64,000 nucleotides of DNA, from the NCBI RefSeq assembly GCF_000004825.1, contig NW_008805064.1, positions 3,038,001 through 3,102,000 of the forward strand, read 5' to 3'. Position 1 is the stretch's first letter, and every line of letters begins with the position of its first letter. The stretch comes from Heterostelium album PN500 (taxonomy: Eukaryota > Evosea > Eumycetozoa > Acytosteliales > Acytosteliaceae). Shown here one piece after another: positions 45,879-57,295 of the stretch. A program made the translations under genes and the position numbers. The notes beneath the pieces are model-generated. The model worked only from the letters and a program-made list of their open reading frames with translations. It did no database searches and had not been told where the DNA came from.

Positions 45879-47237
45879 CTAATGTACAATCTAGAATATA
45901 ATGTAAAAGATAGTTAGTTTAGTTAGATAGTTAGTTAGTTTAAAAGATAATATTAATATCGATATTAAATTATTACATACTTTTGCTTGATTAATAGCAT
46001 TGATCCATTCTTCCATGTCGGTTGGTGAATTTGCAGAGCATGCTAAAATTAATTCACTCTTTGTGTTCATGTGATTCGGTATTCTAATTTGGAAGCAATT
46101 GGTACGCTTCATAGAGGTTGCTATATCGACTTGAGTATCGGGTGTTAAAATAAGCTCTCCACTCACTTTAGATTCACTGGGACTCTTTGTGTATGTCAAA
46201 ACGTTTCTCTTCAATCTGAACCATCTTACATTCCAATTTCTTCTAATATGTCCTTTCTTTGTTAAATATCCTTCTTTCGATACATCGTCAAGCTTGATAT
46301 AATAAATGTTCAAATATTAATATTATTATATTAAAATAACCAAAAGATTCCATTTTTATAACTAAAGACTGTCATACCTTGATGGTTACTAAATTTTGTG
46401 GTGGTGTTGGTAATGATGGAATGGGTGAATTTTCAAAGGATGATTGTGAAGTCGATTGTGGTGAAGTTGGTGAAGTTGGTGAAGATGAATTTATTGATGT
46501 TGTCGATGATGAAGGTGATGATGATTGTTGTTGTGGTATTTGTAACGGTGTTGGTTGTGGTGGTACTGGTGGAAGTGATGTCAATCTTTTTTGTGCATAT
46601 GAAAGCTGTGGCTGTTGTTGCTGTTGTTGTTGATTATTATTTGGTTGTTGTTGTTGTTCTTTCTCGATTGGATCACTCAATGATGCAATATAATGTGTCT
46701 CTGTTGGTTCCAGTCCCGGTAGACTGGTGGTCGACTCTGATTGATTTTGATTGTGATTCACTGACAATGTCGATGACGATGAATTCGATGTGGAACTATC
46801 TCTCAACGTAGATTGTTGGGCTTGATCTATATTATTACTATTATTTTTTATATTATTTAATATGCTATTTGTTGTTGATGCTCCTCCTGTTGTGTTAATG
46901 TTCAACATTTTCTGCTTCCAAGTTTCAGTTTCATTTTTCGAAAGTTTTCTCACGTAGTTGAATGGAAATATTCCCTCTTTACGATCCTTTGAGATGGTGA
47001 ATCCTCTCCACCAGCCATCGGATGCCTCCTCTACAATATCGATATAGCAACCCTCCTCCAATGAGATCTCTTCATCCTCGGTAGCTTCATATCGATACAT
47101 CACAATTGCCTTTGGTAAATTTGAATCATAGGAAAATCCATTTTCACTTACAACCAATGCTGTATATAACACATTTAGTCATATTAATATAATTTCTTGA
47201 AAACTATATACTAAAAAAAAAAAAAATACATACACAT
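45879..47237 (-). CDS. SH3-PH domain protein
   Basis: Four exons: 47234-47237, 46378-47159, 45981-46292 and 45879-45890 (369 residues, in frame throughout). The first coding exon is only ATGT before GTATGT, spliced to CATTGG to give MSLVVSENG. The SH3 domain is at about residues 19-75 (AIVMYRYEATEDEEISLEEG, DGWWRGF, GIFPFNYV). A Ser/Gln/Pro-rich linker follows with PxxP-type stretches. The PH domain is at about residues 265-365 (EGYLTKKGHIRRNWNVRWFRL ending MEEWINAINQA). It is likely a cytosolic adaptor linking proline-rich partners to membrane phosphoinositides. The last exon adds only IVH. Confidence 0.82.
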
Positions 47238-47937
47238 CTCTTTTCAATTTTTTTTCTATAAATATATAACAACTATTTATTTTATTTATTTATCTGTTTA
47301 AATCTTAAATTTCTTGTCTTATCTATAAATATTATTTTATTATTCTTTTTTACTTTAGTTTAAAAACTTTTAATTTAATTTAATTATTTTTGATGGTTCT
47401 TGGTGGTCATTGGTGATGCAAAAAAAAACAAAAAAAAACTTCAAAATAAAATTTTCACACACTGATTTACTTTTTTCTTTTGTAAATTTGTATACCTGCA
47501 GTGTGATTTTAGTTCGTTTTTGAAAAATCATTTTATTTTTGATGATTTTTTGCAAATTTATAAAATATCTTTAAATCTTGACAAAAACAAAAAAAAAAAA
47601 TAGATTTTTAGAATTATTTTTTTACATTGCAAAAAATAGGTCATTTCAAATATGGTACCGGACCTTTGCAAAAGTCATAAGAATTTTTATAATGGTGATA
47701 TGTTTATAATTATCACAAACGAATCTAGTGCAAATATTCTTTGAGACTAAAGAAAAAGAGGACGATTTTTTTGCAAAGAAGATGAAAAGTTGTTTGAAGA
47801 TGATGTCACTCAAAATTAAATCGCCCAAAAATTTAAAAATATTTTTAAAATTTTACCAGAGTAAAAATACAATGATCACTTACCATTTGGTAGGTAAGTA
47901 ATGTTTTTTTAATAAATAATAATAATATTATCTTAAC
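47238..47937. other. Spacer between convergent/divergent genes
   Basis: Shared 5' side of the SH3-PH gene and 3' side of the GH84-like gene; A/T-runs only. Two short minus-strand ORFs (47370-47555, 47646-47828) show no family or splice support. Confidence 0.5.
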
Positions 47938-49430
47938 TTAGTTGATTATCAACAAAATTAAGAATGTTAAAATTAAGAGGATGTTGTATGTCATTTTGTT
48001 TGATTCGTTAACATCTGATGTTGTTGATGAATCAGTGGTTGTAGTTGTAGATGCAGTTGTTGTTGTTGTTGTTGTACCTGTAGTAGTAGTTGTTGAGTTT
48101 GTGGTTGTTGTTGTTGTTCCTGTAGTAGCTGTTGGTGTACTTGTAGTTGTAGTTGTTGGTGAGTTTGTGGTGGTTGTTGTTTTACCTGTTGTCGAAGTGG
48201 ATGTTGGCGATGTTGATGTTGTGGATGTTGTAGTATTAGTAGTAGTTGTTGTTGTTGGAGTTGGTGGTGTACTAAATATTCCTTGTAGTGTTGGATTTGC
48301 AGCTTCGAATTGTGCAATACTTTCGTAGAACTGATCATCGTTGATCGCAGCAGTTAGACCTGTTGCGACTGTATTAACATTTTGATTGTTGTGAAGGAAT
48401 CCGTTTTGGTTGAGCCATGTCGACCAATAGCTACCGGTTTGTGTAACATCGCATTTCGGTTGGGGTTGTGCTACGGAACTAACTTTTGCTATCTTACCGA
48501 GACAGTAGATATGATGAATGACTCTCTCCAGCGGATAACACAAGTTCAGGATATAACCGTAGGGACTGGCAAACATGTTGTTGGCGATACGTTGGTCAAT
48601 CATTCCCCATGGAATTCTGGTGTTGGTGTCCTCGGCAATCCAATTGTCCCAGACAACCAACGGCCGATTCGATTGTAGATTCGGGAATTTCGAAGAGTCA
48701 AAAGTCGATTCCGTGATGGATTCACCAGTGAAGATCATTGGGATGGTGCTGGCAATGCCATCGATCGTTTGCAAGTTTTGATTCCAGGTGCTACGAGTTG
48801 TCTCCATGTAGTAGTAGGCCGGTGTGAATCCCCAGAGTGTCATTGTCGGGTTGGACGTTGCCAGTGATGACACCAGTGTTTTCTCGCGGGTCTGTTGTTC
48901 GGTCGTGGTGACACCTTCGGCATCATCGAAGTTCAAGCTGTAGTAACGAATTCCCACCGAGCTAATCTGTGTGAGACGTGTGGCGATGTTTGTTGTATCG
49001 GTATCCAACCAGCCTGGACGCAAACCATAGACCACTCTGACACCCAGTTTCGATGCCAATTGCTGTGTGGCATTCCATGCTGCCAGTTCAGTCTTGTTCC
49101 AAAGCGCCATTGTATCGATTGGTTTCTGAGCGGCATACCAATAGACACCGATTCCATTGTCAGCTAACAACTGAATCAGCTGATTACGTTGAGTAGCACT
49201 ATAGCTTCCATATTGTCCATTAACAGAGTATGTATTCGGCCAATAGAATCCTTCAACTACACCTGAATAAAAGTTCATTTGTTGTCCATTTACTGTTTTT
49301 TTTGTTTTTGGCATAAAGTAAGTATAAATACAAAGATTTATTAAAAAACTAATTTAACTAATTTACCATATACAGAATTTAAACAAACTATAATAAGTAT
49401 TGAAATATATAACTTTGGTAAACCATCCAT
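47938..49430 (-). CDS. Secreted GH84-like glycosidase with Thr-rich, GPI-type C-terminus
   Basis: Two exons, 49367-49430 and 47938-49262 (462 residues). Exon 1 encodes a signal peptide (LYISILIIVCLNSVYG) and splices in frame to GVVEGFYWPNTYS, the opening motif of GH84 N-acetylglucosaminidase-type barrels. The paired acids follow at YYSLNFDDAEG (about residue 125), the family's catalytic Asp-Asp. The barrel continues to about residue 350; then comes about 85 residues of Thr/Ser/Pro repeats, a mucin-like stalk, and a C-terminal hydrophobic tail (YNILLILTFLILLIIN) preceded by Ser/Asn, as in GPI-anchor signals. Likely a cell-surface enzyme acting on GlcNAc-containing glycans. Substrate is inference. 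Confidence 0.75.
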
Positions 49431-50244
49431 TATATATAACTAATATAGATTTAATTTTGGTTTTTACATAAATAGAAACAAAATAAAAATCAACTTGATT
49501 TTTGTCTAAAGATTTTTTTGAAAAAAATCCAAAAAAGACAACCTTGGATAGATCTTTAAGGAATCAAAAACGGGTTCAGCACTTTTTATCCAAATTGAAC
49601 TTCAAACTTTTAGTTTCTACTTTTAATTTAATAAATATTTGTTATTCTTTACTATATATATATTGGTTAATTGAGTTCGCATTATCTAAACAATATCTTA
49701 CTTAACAATAGTTATTTTTCATCGGAGAATGTTTGTTGGCAGGCAACTGTTAGGTTATCCACATTCTAGAATAATTGTATTCTTTTAGTAGATATATTCA
49801 ATAACTGTTAGAATATATGTGAATTCACAGTTTACAATGTCGGTGGGTACTACATGTTAGAATGAATCCATTACTGTTGTCATTGGTGTTCGATATCGGA
49901 GCAGAGGTACACGAACACAGTCGGTACTATAGAAATTCTTCGGATATTAAAATCACAGGTAGAATCAAATTGAGGCAATAGAGAGTTACAAGTTACAATC
50001 AAAGACAGTTATAATCCAATATCTATATAATCGAGGGATTTGACACTGATAATCGTTTGAATAGAGAAAACAATGCTTGGTAAAAGAAAGAACTATGAAA
50101 GTTTATTATAATTTTATTGAAAAAAACATATCTTAAAGAATTAGAAGCATAAGAACATGGGTTAACCCGTTTTAATTTAAGATATTGTAGTTGTAGCTTT
50201 TTCCTACTAGTAGGAAGCTGGTTCAAAATAAACCTTATGTTGTT
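49431..50244. other. Spacer
   Basis: About 800 bp between the GH84-like gene start and the TTL-family gene end. A less AT-rich patch at 49730-49960 shows no open frame or known RNA fold. Confidence 0.45.
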
Positions 50245-52271
50245 TCAATAATCATTACCATCACTCTTTACATAACGATGTAACACCTGATTCAAGATAC
50301 TCTCTTTGTTAAGATGAAATTTTGAGAGTGTATCAATTGATTCTTTGGTTGGGTAGATCAATTCATAGTTGGCACGGTGTATATTCTGTAGTTTTAATGA
50401 TAATTTTAGTAAGTAAAGCTACATCTTTATGTAATAGAATTCAAATTTAATGTAATATACCTCAAATTCATATTGTACAAGTTTATCTAGTGATTGTTCA
50501 TCAAGATGTTTAATATTCTTTGATTGCTTAACAATCAACTCTGCTTTTTGTTGTAATAGTCTAGTTTTGATGTCTTCTTTCATTGTTGTCGAATTGTAAA
50601 CGGTATGACCAATCAAGTCAAATGTATCTCTGATTACTTGCAAATTGTGATAGTTTTCAAATGGCGGTATAGCTGAACCTAATAGAGGATTTACATTCCC
50701 CTCAATGAATATTGGTTGAAAACTATTAAAAATATTTGATTATATTAAAAATCTGAAATTAATCAATAATTTTAAATCTATTTTCTTTTTTTTACTTACT
50801 TGTCTAATAGATCAATATCTAGTCCCAAAAGTTGGAATCCATTTGATTCCGATTTCATCAATTCATTTGTCTTAGATAGAACATCCAATTCAACACTGAA
50901 AATAGTTTTGGCAACAACATCCTTGATCTTACTCCATAGGAGATCAGATGGATAGATATTGTTTTTATCTAGATACCTCAATAATGCTTTGACACTCCAT
51001 CTTCTACCAACATCATCCTCTTTAAAATCTGAACTGAACTCCGTAGAAGGAGCTGTATTAGAAGGATGATTGGTGACATGATTGGAAATATAGTCTTCAG
51101 TGAATGTTTTTCTATCATTACTAAAACTATTTCGAAAATGTTAATATAACTATAAACTAAGTAATTAGATTTGATTCAAACTTACTTTGATTTTCCAAAT
51201 TTTATTACACCATCATTATGAATATACAATATTAGTGGGTTCAGAGATGTTATTAAGACATAGAGTCTGAATGAAAATTTCTTTCCATTTATTAAACATG
51301 GATTTGAAATATACCTAAAACAATTATTTTTTAATATCATTTTTTAAAAATTATATATTATAATTTTCTGACTTACTCTTGAACAACATATTTAGAATCA
51401 TTTTCAATTTCTTGAGAATTTGAATACAAACTGATTTCAATTCCTTTTCCACCAAATTTTGGTTTCTTAATGAATAGGACATCAGGATTCTCTTTAGAAT
51501 ATTGCTGTAATTTTTGATAGTCTTCAGGAAGGATGAATGTGTTTGGGTGGAATGAGAAGTCTTTTTCACCAAATCTTTCTGACATTGCTTTGATACTTCT
51601 AGCCAAAGAATGTTTGGTATTGATTAATGTCATCTGAGGAAATCTGTTGATATTATGAAGTCGATCAAATCTACTATATAAATCATTTGGAAAATCTTCT
51701 TTTTCTGTATTAGCTAATGAAATCTGAAGCCAAACTAAATCTATTGGTTGTTTCTTCATTTTTCAATTAATATTAATCAAATTTCTTTAGAAATAGTTTA
51801 TAAAATATATAAATGTAGTTACGATGAATCTCAAGTCATATGTTCCATCTATAGTGGAGACTAAATGGAATGATCTTTCTTCCAATACTTCATGGAAAAG
51901 TCTTCTCTTTGTCCAATTATATGAAATTAGTTCATCTTTATTCATTTCTTCTTCTGTTTTTTCTGGGGCTGTCACTGGCCATACCCAAGGTATATGCATA
52001 GATGATTTCCATACTATAAAAGCAAATTTGGTTTCACATTTTCCGTACAATTCAATGAGTTTTGAATCATCTTTAAATTAAACGATGATTATTTAAAATT
52101 TAATAAATAGGGAAACAAAGAAAATTCAAAACACCTCAAAAATATCATACCATTTAAATCTACATTCTTCAAAATAGTAGAATTCTTCTTGGGTTTATTT
52201 CTATCTTCAAAAGAATTAAGTGAGGATTGGTCGACTAGAGTATTAAAACTTTTACTACTGGAATCTAACAT
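50245..52271 (-). CDS. Tubulin-tyrosine-ligase family (TTLL-like) protein
   Basis: Seven exons: 52151-52271, 51823-52070, 51377-51753, 51186-51314, 50800-51126, 50461-50722 and 50245-50385 (534 residues). ATP-grasp features of the TTL family: NRFPQMTLINTKHSLARSI, then FIKKPKFGGKGIEI (ATP-binding Lys and Gly loop), VVQEYISNPCLINGKKFSFRLYVLI, GFQLLGLDIDLLDK and FIEGNVNPLL (metal-binding Glu/Asn near the end). The family adds amino acids such as Tyr or Glu to tubulin or other proteins. The chain initiated or extended cannot be told. Dictyostelids lack cilia, so a cytoplasmic microtubule or non-tubulin substrate is likely. Confidence 0.85.
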
Positions 52272-52794
52272 ATTTCTAAACTTTAAATGAGATAAAATAA
52301 AAAATATTAAATATATGATAAAAATCTTTATACACTTCGGATGATAATTGAAATAATATGTGATGAGGTAAGAGGTTAAAAGAAAAATTTATTTCTTATT
52401 TTTGTAACATATAATATTTTTGTCAGTAATTCGATATGCTTACCAAAAATTTGTCTTGCTTTAGTATTTATTTTAATGGTTTGTGTTGGTAAGACTGGAG
52501 CATAAAGATCGTTATAAATCTACATTCAATATAAATAAAAAGATATCCATACAATATATATTTATTTGCCAAAAAAAAAAACAAAAAAAAATATAATGAT
52601 GAAAAAAAATTAAAATTTGGGTCAACCACTCAAATTTAATTTGCTTCTTTTTTTTACATGGAATTAAACAATTTGTGAAGAAAAAAAAGAGTTATAAATT
52701 ACAACACCACTTTTTTTATATTTGTCTGAAACCAAAACATTTTTGTGTTAATATTGCATGTTTATAATTTTTTTTATTAATCTATTTGTTTTAT
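52272..52794. other. AT-rich spacer
   Basis: Promoter side of the TTLL-like gene; no coding signal. Confidence 0.5.
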
Positions 52795-54517
52795 TTAAAG
52801 TTTAAATTTTTTAATATCAGAAACATTAATTATTGCAGCATTTAGATGTTCATCTGATTGACCAAATAAGAGATAATGATGATTGTTGATTTTTCTTAGA
52901 GAAAATATTTGGCTGTATCTTCTTTTTGTTTTGATACATAGATTGTCAAGTGTTTGAGGGATTCCATTTAGATTAATATCAAATTCGATTGATTTAATTG
53001 TCAATGATCTAACTGCCGGAGGTAAATTATCATAATTGAATGATTTAATATCTTGTTGTAGAATCATTTCTTCTATTGATGTTGGGATAGAACCCATTTG
53101 ATTGTGAAAGATAATAGTTTTAACTGAAAGTGGAATTAGTGATCCAAGTTTGAAATCACTATTACATATTCCAACGTGTAGAATTTCTACACCATTCGGA
53201 ATGGATCTAAGCACACTAGATTTGATTACTTTGTCATCCCAAGTGAAAAATTCCCTACTAGGTATGCTTATTATTGAGTAGAATTCCAATTTCAATTGCC
53301 TGATTTTCAACCCATCGAGTGACTCGTTTTTGAATGCATGGACAATGAGTTCTTCGAATTGATATTGTGATCGATCTCTGAATATCTCATCGATATCGTA
53401 CTTTGCAGAAACAATATTAAGATATCTAATTGTTGTAGGCATTGCTGATTCCAATTTCCATGGAACATCGATATGTAGTCTCGTTAGAGATGTTGGTAAC
53501 AAACTCAAATCTATTGGTGTTTCCAAACCTTTGGTTTTGCTATTAAACGTTAAGGTTGTAAGATTTGAAAGTGATTTGATTGAATGAAGCCACGAAGCAG
53601 GAACATTGTAAAGTGATCGGAGTGTGTCAGGTAGTTGTTCATTGCCAATTTCTGGTACACCGAATGGTCCATTGTAATGAAATTCTTCAAGATTTGGAGG
53701 TAATCGATGAATAGGTTGTTCATAAGCACTACCGCGTTCGAATTTCAAAACTTTCAATGCTGTTGGGAGTGCACCTTCTTCAAATTCGTGTGTGAATGCA
53801 TTGGGTAATGTCAATTTCTCCAATGTAGCAGGAAGTGAACCAACCAAGATCCTTTGACTGAATGATTCACCAAACTTTAATTGTTTCAAATTCGGTGGAA
53901 GAATACCATCTATTGGTTCATCATGATCGACTCCAAAGCTAATGGATTTCAGATTCAATGGTAATTGATTTCCAACAATACAATTCTTGAGCGTAATAAC
54001 ATTGGAGTTGGATATTAAATGATAAAGTTTCTCGGTCAATTCCGTAGATAAAGATTCTATCGAACGATCGATCAATACAGTATCTACATTTGATGGAATA
54101 TCTGTTGTTTCTTCAAGCTTATCTAAAATTTTTAAATAATAACTGTTAGAATAAATGAATTTATTTCATTTCTTATAGACATGTATTTGTTTAATAAGTA
54201 CCTGTAGAAAGTGAATAGTCATGTCCTGATCTGCCAACATCATTTATGATTAGTTTACAATTTGTCTTTTGATTCAATGAGTTGTTGATTGATGATCGAT
54301 ATGAATTTAAATAGAAATGATTATCTTTATCATCAATGATATTGATTGTATTTGTATTGAAAGTTAGATATCTATCTTTATCATCGAACCATCTTTTACA
54401 AACCAATGTAAAAACAATCTTATCTATATTATCATCTAAACACTGAACGATTTTTGATAATAATACATGTGGTAGATTTACAAATATTTCTGATTTATTA
54501 TTATTTGAATCTGAACA
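52795..54517 (-). CDS. FNIP-repeat protein with F-box-like N-terminus
   Basis: Exons 54202-54517 and 52795-54122 join in frame (LSTG-DKLEE). The N-terminal part has an F-box-like helix set (VNLPHVLLSKIVQCLDD, then FTLVCKRWFDD). From about residue 150 the protein consists of FNIP-type leucine-rich repeats (LPPNLKQLKFGESFSQRI, LPATLEKLTLPNAFTHEF, LPTALKVLKFERG), the large dictyostelid-specific family, degenerating toward the C-terminus. F-box/FNIP proteins are presumed substrate adaptors of SCF ubiquitin ligases. The first exon with the start codon was not found: the frame begins at an acceptor TAG (54518-54520) and no upstream ATG with a donor is clear. Confidence 0.8.
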
Positions 54518-54989
54518 CTATTTTTATTTTATAAAAAAAAAATGTAGTTCATCTTATTTTACTATAGATTTATAAAAAATCAATCAGATATTTTAGATTT
54601 TTTTATTTTTTAGTTTAAAAATATAAAAGTAGTCAAAGATTTAATAACGTTATCTATCGACTACTATTTGACTTTTGTTGTAAAATTATAACAATTTGAA
54701 ATATGATGATGATAATATTAAAAAATAGTATTAAATTTTAATAAACTATTTATATATGACAGTTCTTCAATTCTGTCAGACTTTAACAGTTTCCTGTTAT
54801 AATCTGTTCAGATATAAGAATATTTGATAGTTTATTATCTATCATTTGATAAAAGTATAATTAGATTAACTTTTTTTTTAATAAAAAAAAAAGTAATTTG
54901 GTAAAATAAGAATTTTTTGAGAATTAGTAAAGATAAATTTGATTGCCAATACATGTTAAATATTATTTTTACACTTACATAGACCATTA
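54518..54989. other. Divergent promoter spacer (FNIP / ankyrin)
   Basis: AT-rich. Must contain the missing first exon of the FNIP gene on the minus strand and the promoter of the ankyrin gene. Confidence 0.4.
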
Positions 54990-57080
54990 ATGGACTTAAA
55001 GATATTATTTAATTTAATTTTAAAAAATCAATATATTAGAAATGAAGTATTTAATCATGTTTATTTATTAAATCGAAAAAAAGTAGATGATCAATTAAGA
55101 CAAGAGAGGAAATCTAATAGTCATACAAAAGAATACTGTTTATATAGATGGGCAGATATGCTTTGTAACCCAATTCAGCTGGTTAACTATGGTTACTACA
55201 ATGAATTGAAAAGATTCTATCTAACCGTTAGGAATTTACACTCTTCCGTGCTAGCATATTGTACAGAGTTCAGCTATGAGAACAGACACTTTAGACACTC
55301 GGATCTATTCTTCATTATGAAGCATATCATTGTTAAACTCAATGACCGATCATTCTTTGAGCGAGTAGTAGAAACACTATCGTTTCTTAGTTACGATTAC
55401 ATCACGATCAAGAAGAGTCATTTCGATTTCGGTGAACTGTTGGCGTTGGCAGCGGAAAACAATAGAAAAGAAATAGTAGAATATATCATCGATTTAGCTA
55501 GAAAAAAGAAAATAACTATCGATGATAAAGATTACTTGAAGGTATTGTCGAGATCACCGAAATCAAAGAACTATCAACTGTTTACAATGTTGAGCGAGTT
55601 TGTTGATATATCATCGGTGTTACCAACAAAGAAAGCAAAGGCAAACATACTATTAGAGTGTTACAAGAATGCTGTGCGTTCAGGCAGCAAAGAATGTGTT
55701 CAGTGGTATATAGATCATTGTAAATGGAATGCATTAAGTTGTCCAGTTGCTCAAGCAGAGCTAATGGTTTGTGCAGAGCAATCGAATTCCCTAGAGATGA
55801 TTAAATGGTTACATAAAACTAAGAAGTGTAAATTCTTTCGATTGAGAAGTCTATGGCATTTCTTTAGAGTGAAAAGAATCGATGTTATCGAATGGATATA
55901 CAATAGTGAAGTAGAGAGGTTGGAAAACAAGGAGTTTGATCACGATGCCATTTTCAATGACGACAAGATGTGGGAATCAGGACCAAATCTAGAGAGGTTG
56001 GTTGACACTGGCTATCTCGAAGGTTTAAAATTCCTCTTTGAGAAAGGTGCACAACTTGGTGACAAGATATGGGAGAATGTTATCAGGAGTTCAGATGTAG
56101 AAATAGCTAAATGGTTGTTGGAGATAGGTCGACCAATAGATGTTAATAATCCAATTGATTTGGCAACGTCAACTGGTAATTTCGGAATGGTAAAGTGGTT
56201 GCAATCGATTCGACCAGATGGCTGTGAATCAGCATTGGAACTAGCGATTAGCGGTGATTTCTTGGAGATTGTCCAATGGCTATATGAAAATAGAACAGAG
56301 CGATACCCGCTAGCTCTAGACTGTGCCGCTCAACACAACAACATAGAGATAGTTGAATGGCTAAGAACGAACGATGATCAACTATTGAATCCAACAACAA
56401 CCGCTATTTCCAAAACAATTCAAAACAGGTATTTCGATATGGTTAAGTTTTTGTATCTAAACTATCCAGAGAGTTTCCAGCAGATGACCGTCGATGAAAT
56501 GAATAGGGATTTGAAATTCTTGGCGTTAAACGATCAGATGGATTTGTTTTTGATCTTTATAAAAATGCTTGGAGATAAAGCCAATATAGAGGAAGCAGTT
56601 AGGTATGCAGTCATCTTCCATGGCTATAAGATTTCCTCTCTCTATTTGGATATGATACCTCCGTCGGTGCTAGCCTATGAGTATTGGAGAAAAGTCATTT
56701 CCATCGGTGATCTAGAAACATTGAAATCCGCCACAGAGAAGCTTGGTAGACATCAATTATTGCTTTCTATCACCAGTTATTTCAGAGATATCAAAATATG
56801 GGACTATTTCATTACCAATCACGGATTTAAAGCGTCACCAATATTCTCTTATGAGAAATGTGAACCTATTGTATATCTTTTGTTCAAAAGTAGACAATTC
56901 CACTTGATTATTCATGTATTGCAACACGTACCAGATCATAGGTCATTCAAAATCAATGAACAATTGGCAGATTGTAAATTAGGTAGACATTCCATTCCGA
57001 TATTCAAACTATTCACCACTCATAGAGAAAGAGCATTACAGCGTTTAAAAGAAGAAGCATTTATAAACAATCAAATATAA
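54990..57080 (+). CDS. Ankyrin-repeat protein (dictyostelid expanded family)
   Basis: Single exon, 696 residues. The leader MDLKILFNLILKNQYIRNEVF is the same type as in the minus-strand ankyrin gene at 20693 (LFWSVFKNKYVRFRIF), so the two are paralogous. Degenerate ankyrin helices recur (LAAENNRKEIVEYIID, LATSTGNFGMVKWLQ, LAISGDFLEIVQWLYE, CAAQHNNIEIVEWLR), separated by longer linkers than in canonical ankyrin. No enzymatic domain. Likely an interaction scaffold; partner unknown. Confidence 0.85.
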   Translation: MDLKILFNLILKNQYIRNEVFNHVYLLNRKKVDDQLRQERKSNSHTKEYCLYRWADMLCNPIQLVNYGYYNELKRFYLTVRNLHSSVLAYCTEFSYENRHFRHSDLFFIMKHIIVKLNDRSFFERVVETLSFLSYDYITIKKSHFDFGELLALAAENNRKEIVEYIIDLARKKKITIDDKDYLKVLSRSPKSKNYQLFTMLSEFVDISSVLPTKKAKANILLECYKNAVRSGSKECVQWYIDHCKWNALSCPVAQAELMVCAEQSNSLEMIKWLHKTKKCKFFRLRSLWHFFRVKRIDVIEWIYNSEVERLENKEFDHDAIFNDDKMWESGPNLERLVDTGYLEGLKFLFEKGAQLGDKIWENVIRSSDVEIAKWLLEIGRPIDVNNPIDLATSTGNFGMVKWLQSIRPDGCESALELAISGDFLEIVQWLYENRTERYPLALDCAAQHNNIEIVEWLRTNDDQLLNPTTTAISKTIQNRYFDMVKFLYLNYPESFQQMTVDEMNRDLKFLALNDQMDLFLIFIKMLGDKANIEEAVRYAVIFHGYKISSLYLDMIPPSVLAYEYWRKVISIGDLETLKSATEKLGRHQLLLSITSYFRDIKIWDYFITNHGFKASPIFSYEKCEPIVYLLFKSRQFHLIIHVLQHVPDHRSFKINEQLADCKLGRHSIPIFKLFTTHRERALQRLKEEAFINNQI

Positions 57081-57118
57081 ATAAATAAACAAGTTATACT
57101 TAATTTTAATAAAACTCT

Positions 57119-57240
57119 ACCTCAAATTCAAATTGTACTAGCTTATCCGTTGATGGCAAAGAGGTTAGGTAAGTAGCTACCACAACAACAACAACGAAAG
57201 CAAAGAGCATTACAACGTTTTAAAGAAATAAATAAGTAGA
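57119..57240. repeat. Fragments of neighbouring genes
   Basis: 57119-57160 resembles 50459-50500, the 3' end of TTLL exon 6 with its donor (ACCTCAAATTCAAATTG against ACCTCAAATTCATATTG). 57195-57240 resembles the end of the ankyrin gene (about 57025-57062, AAAGAGCATTACA-CGTTT). Both look like short duplicated pieces patched into this spacer. Confidence 0.5.
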
Positions 57241-57295
57241 TATAGCTTATAGTAATATGATAATATTATCAATTCATTTTATTAATTGTAACTAA

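Noticed and set aside
47942-48328. Val-rich 128-residue ORF on the plus strand
   Set aside because: It is the antisense of the Thr-rich stalk of the GH84-like gene.
49502-49705. 67-residue plus-strand ORF
   Set aside because: No splice signals, no family resemblance, composition like spacer.
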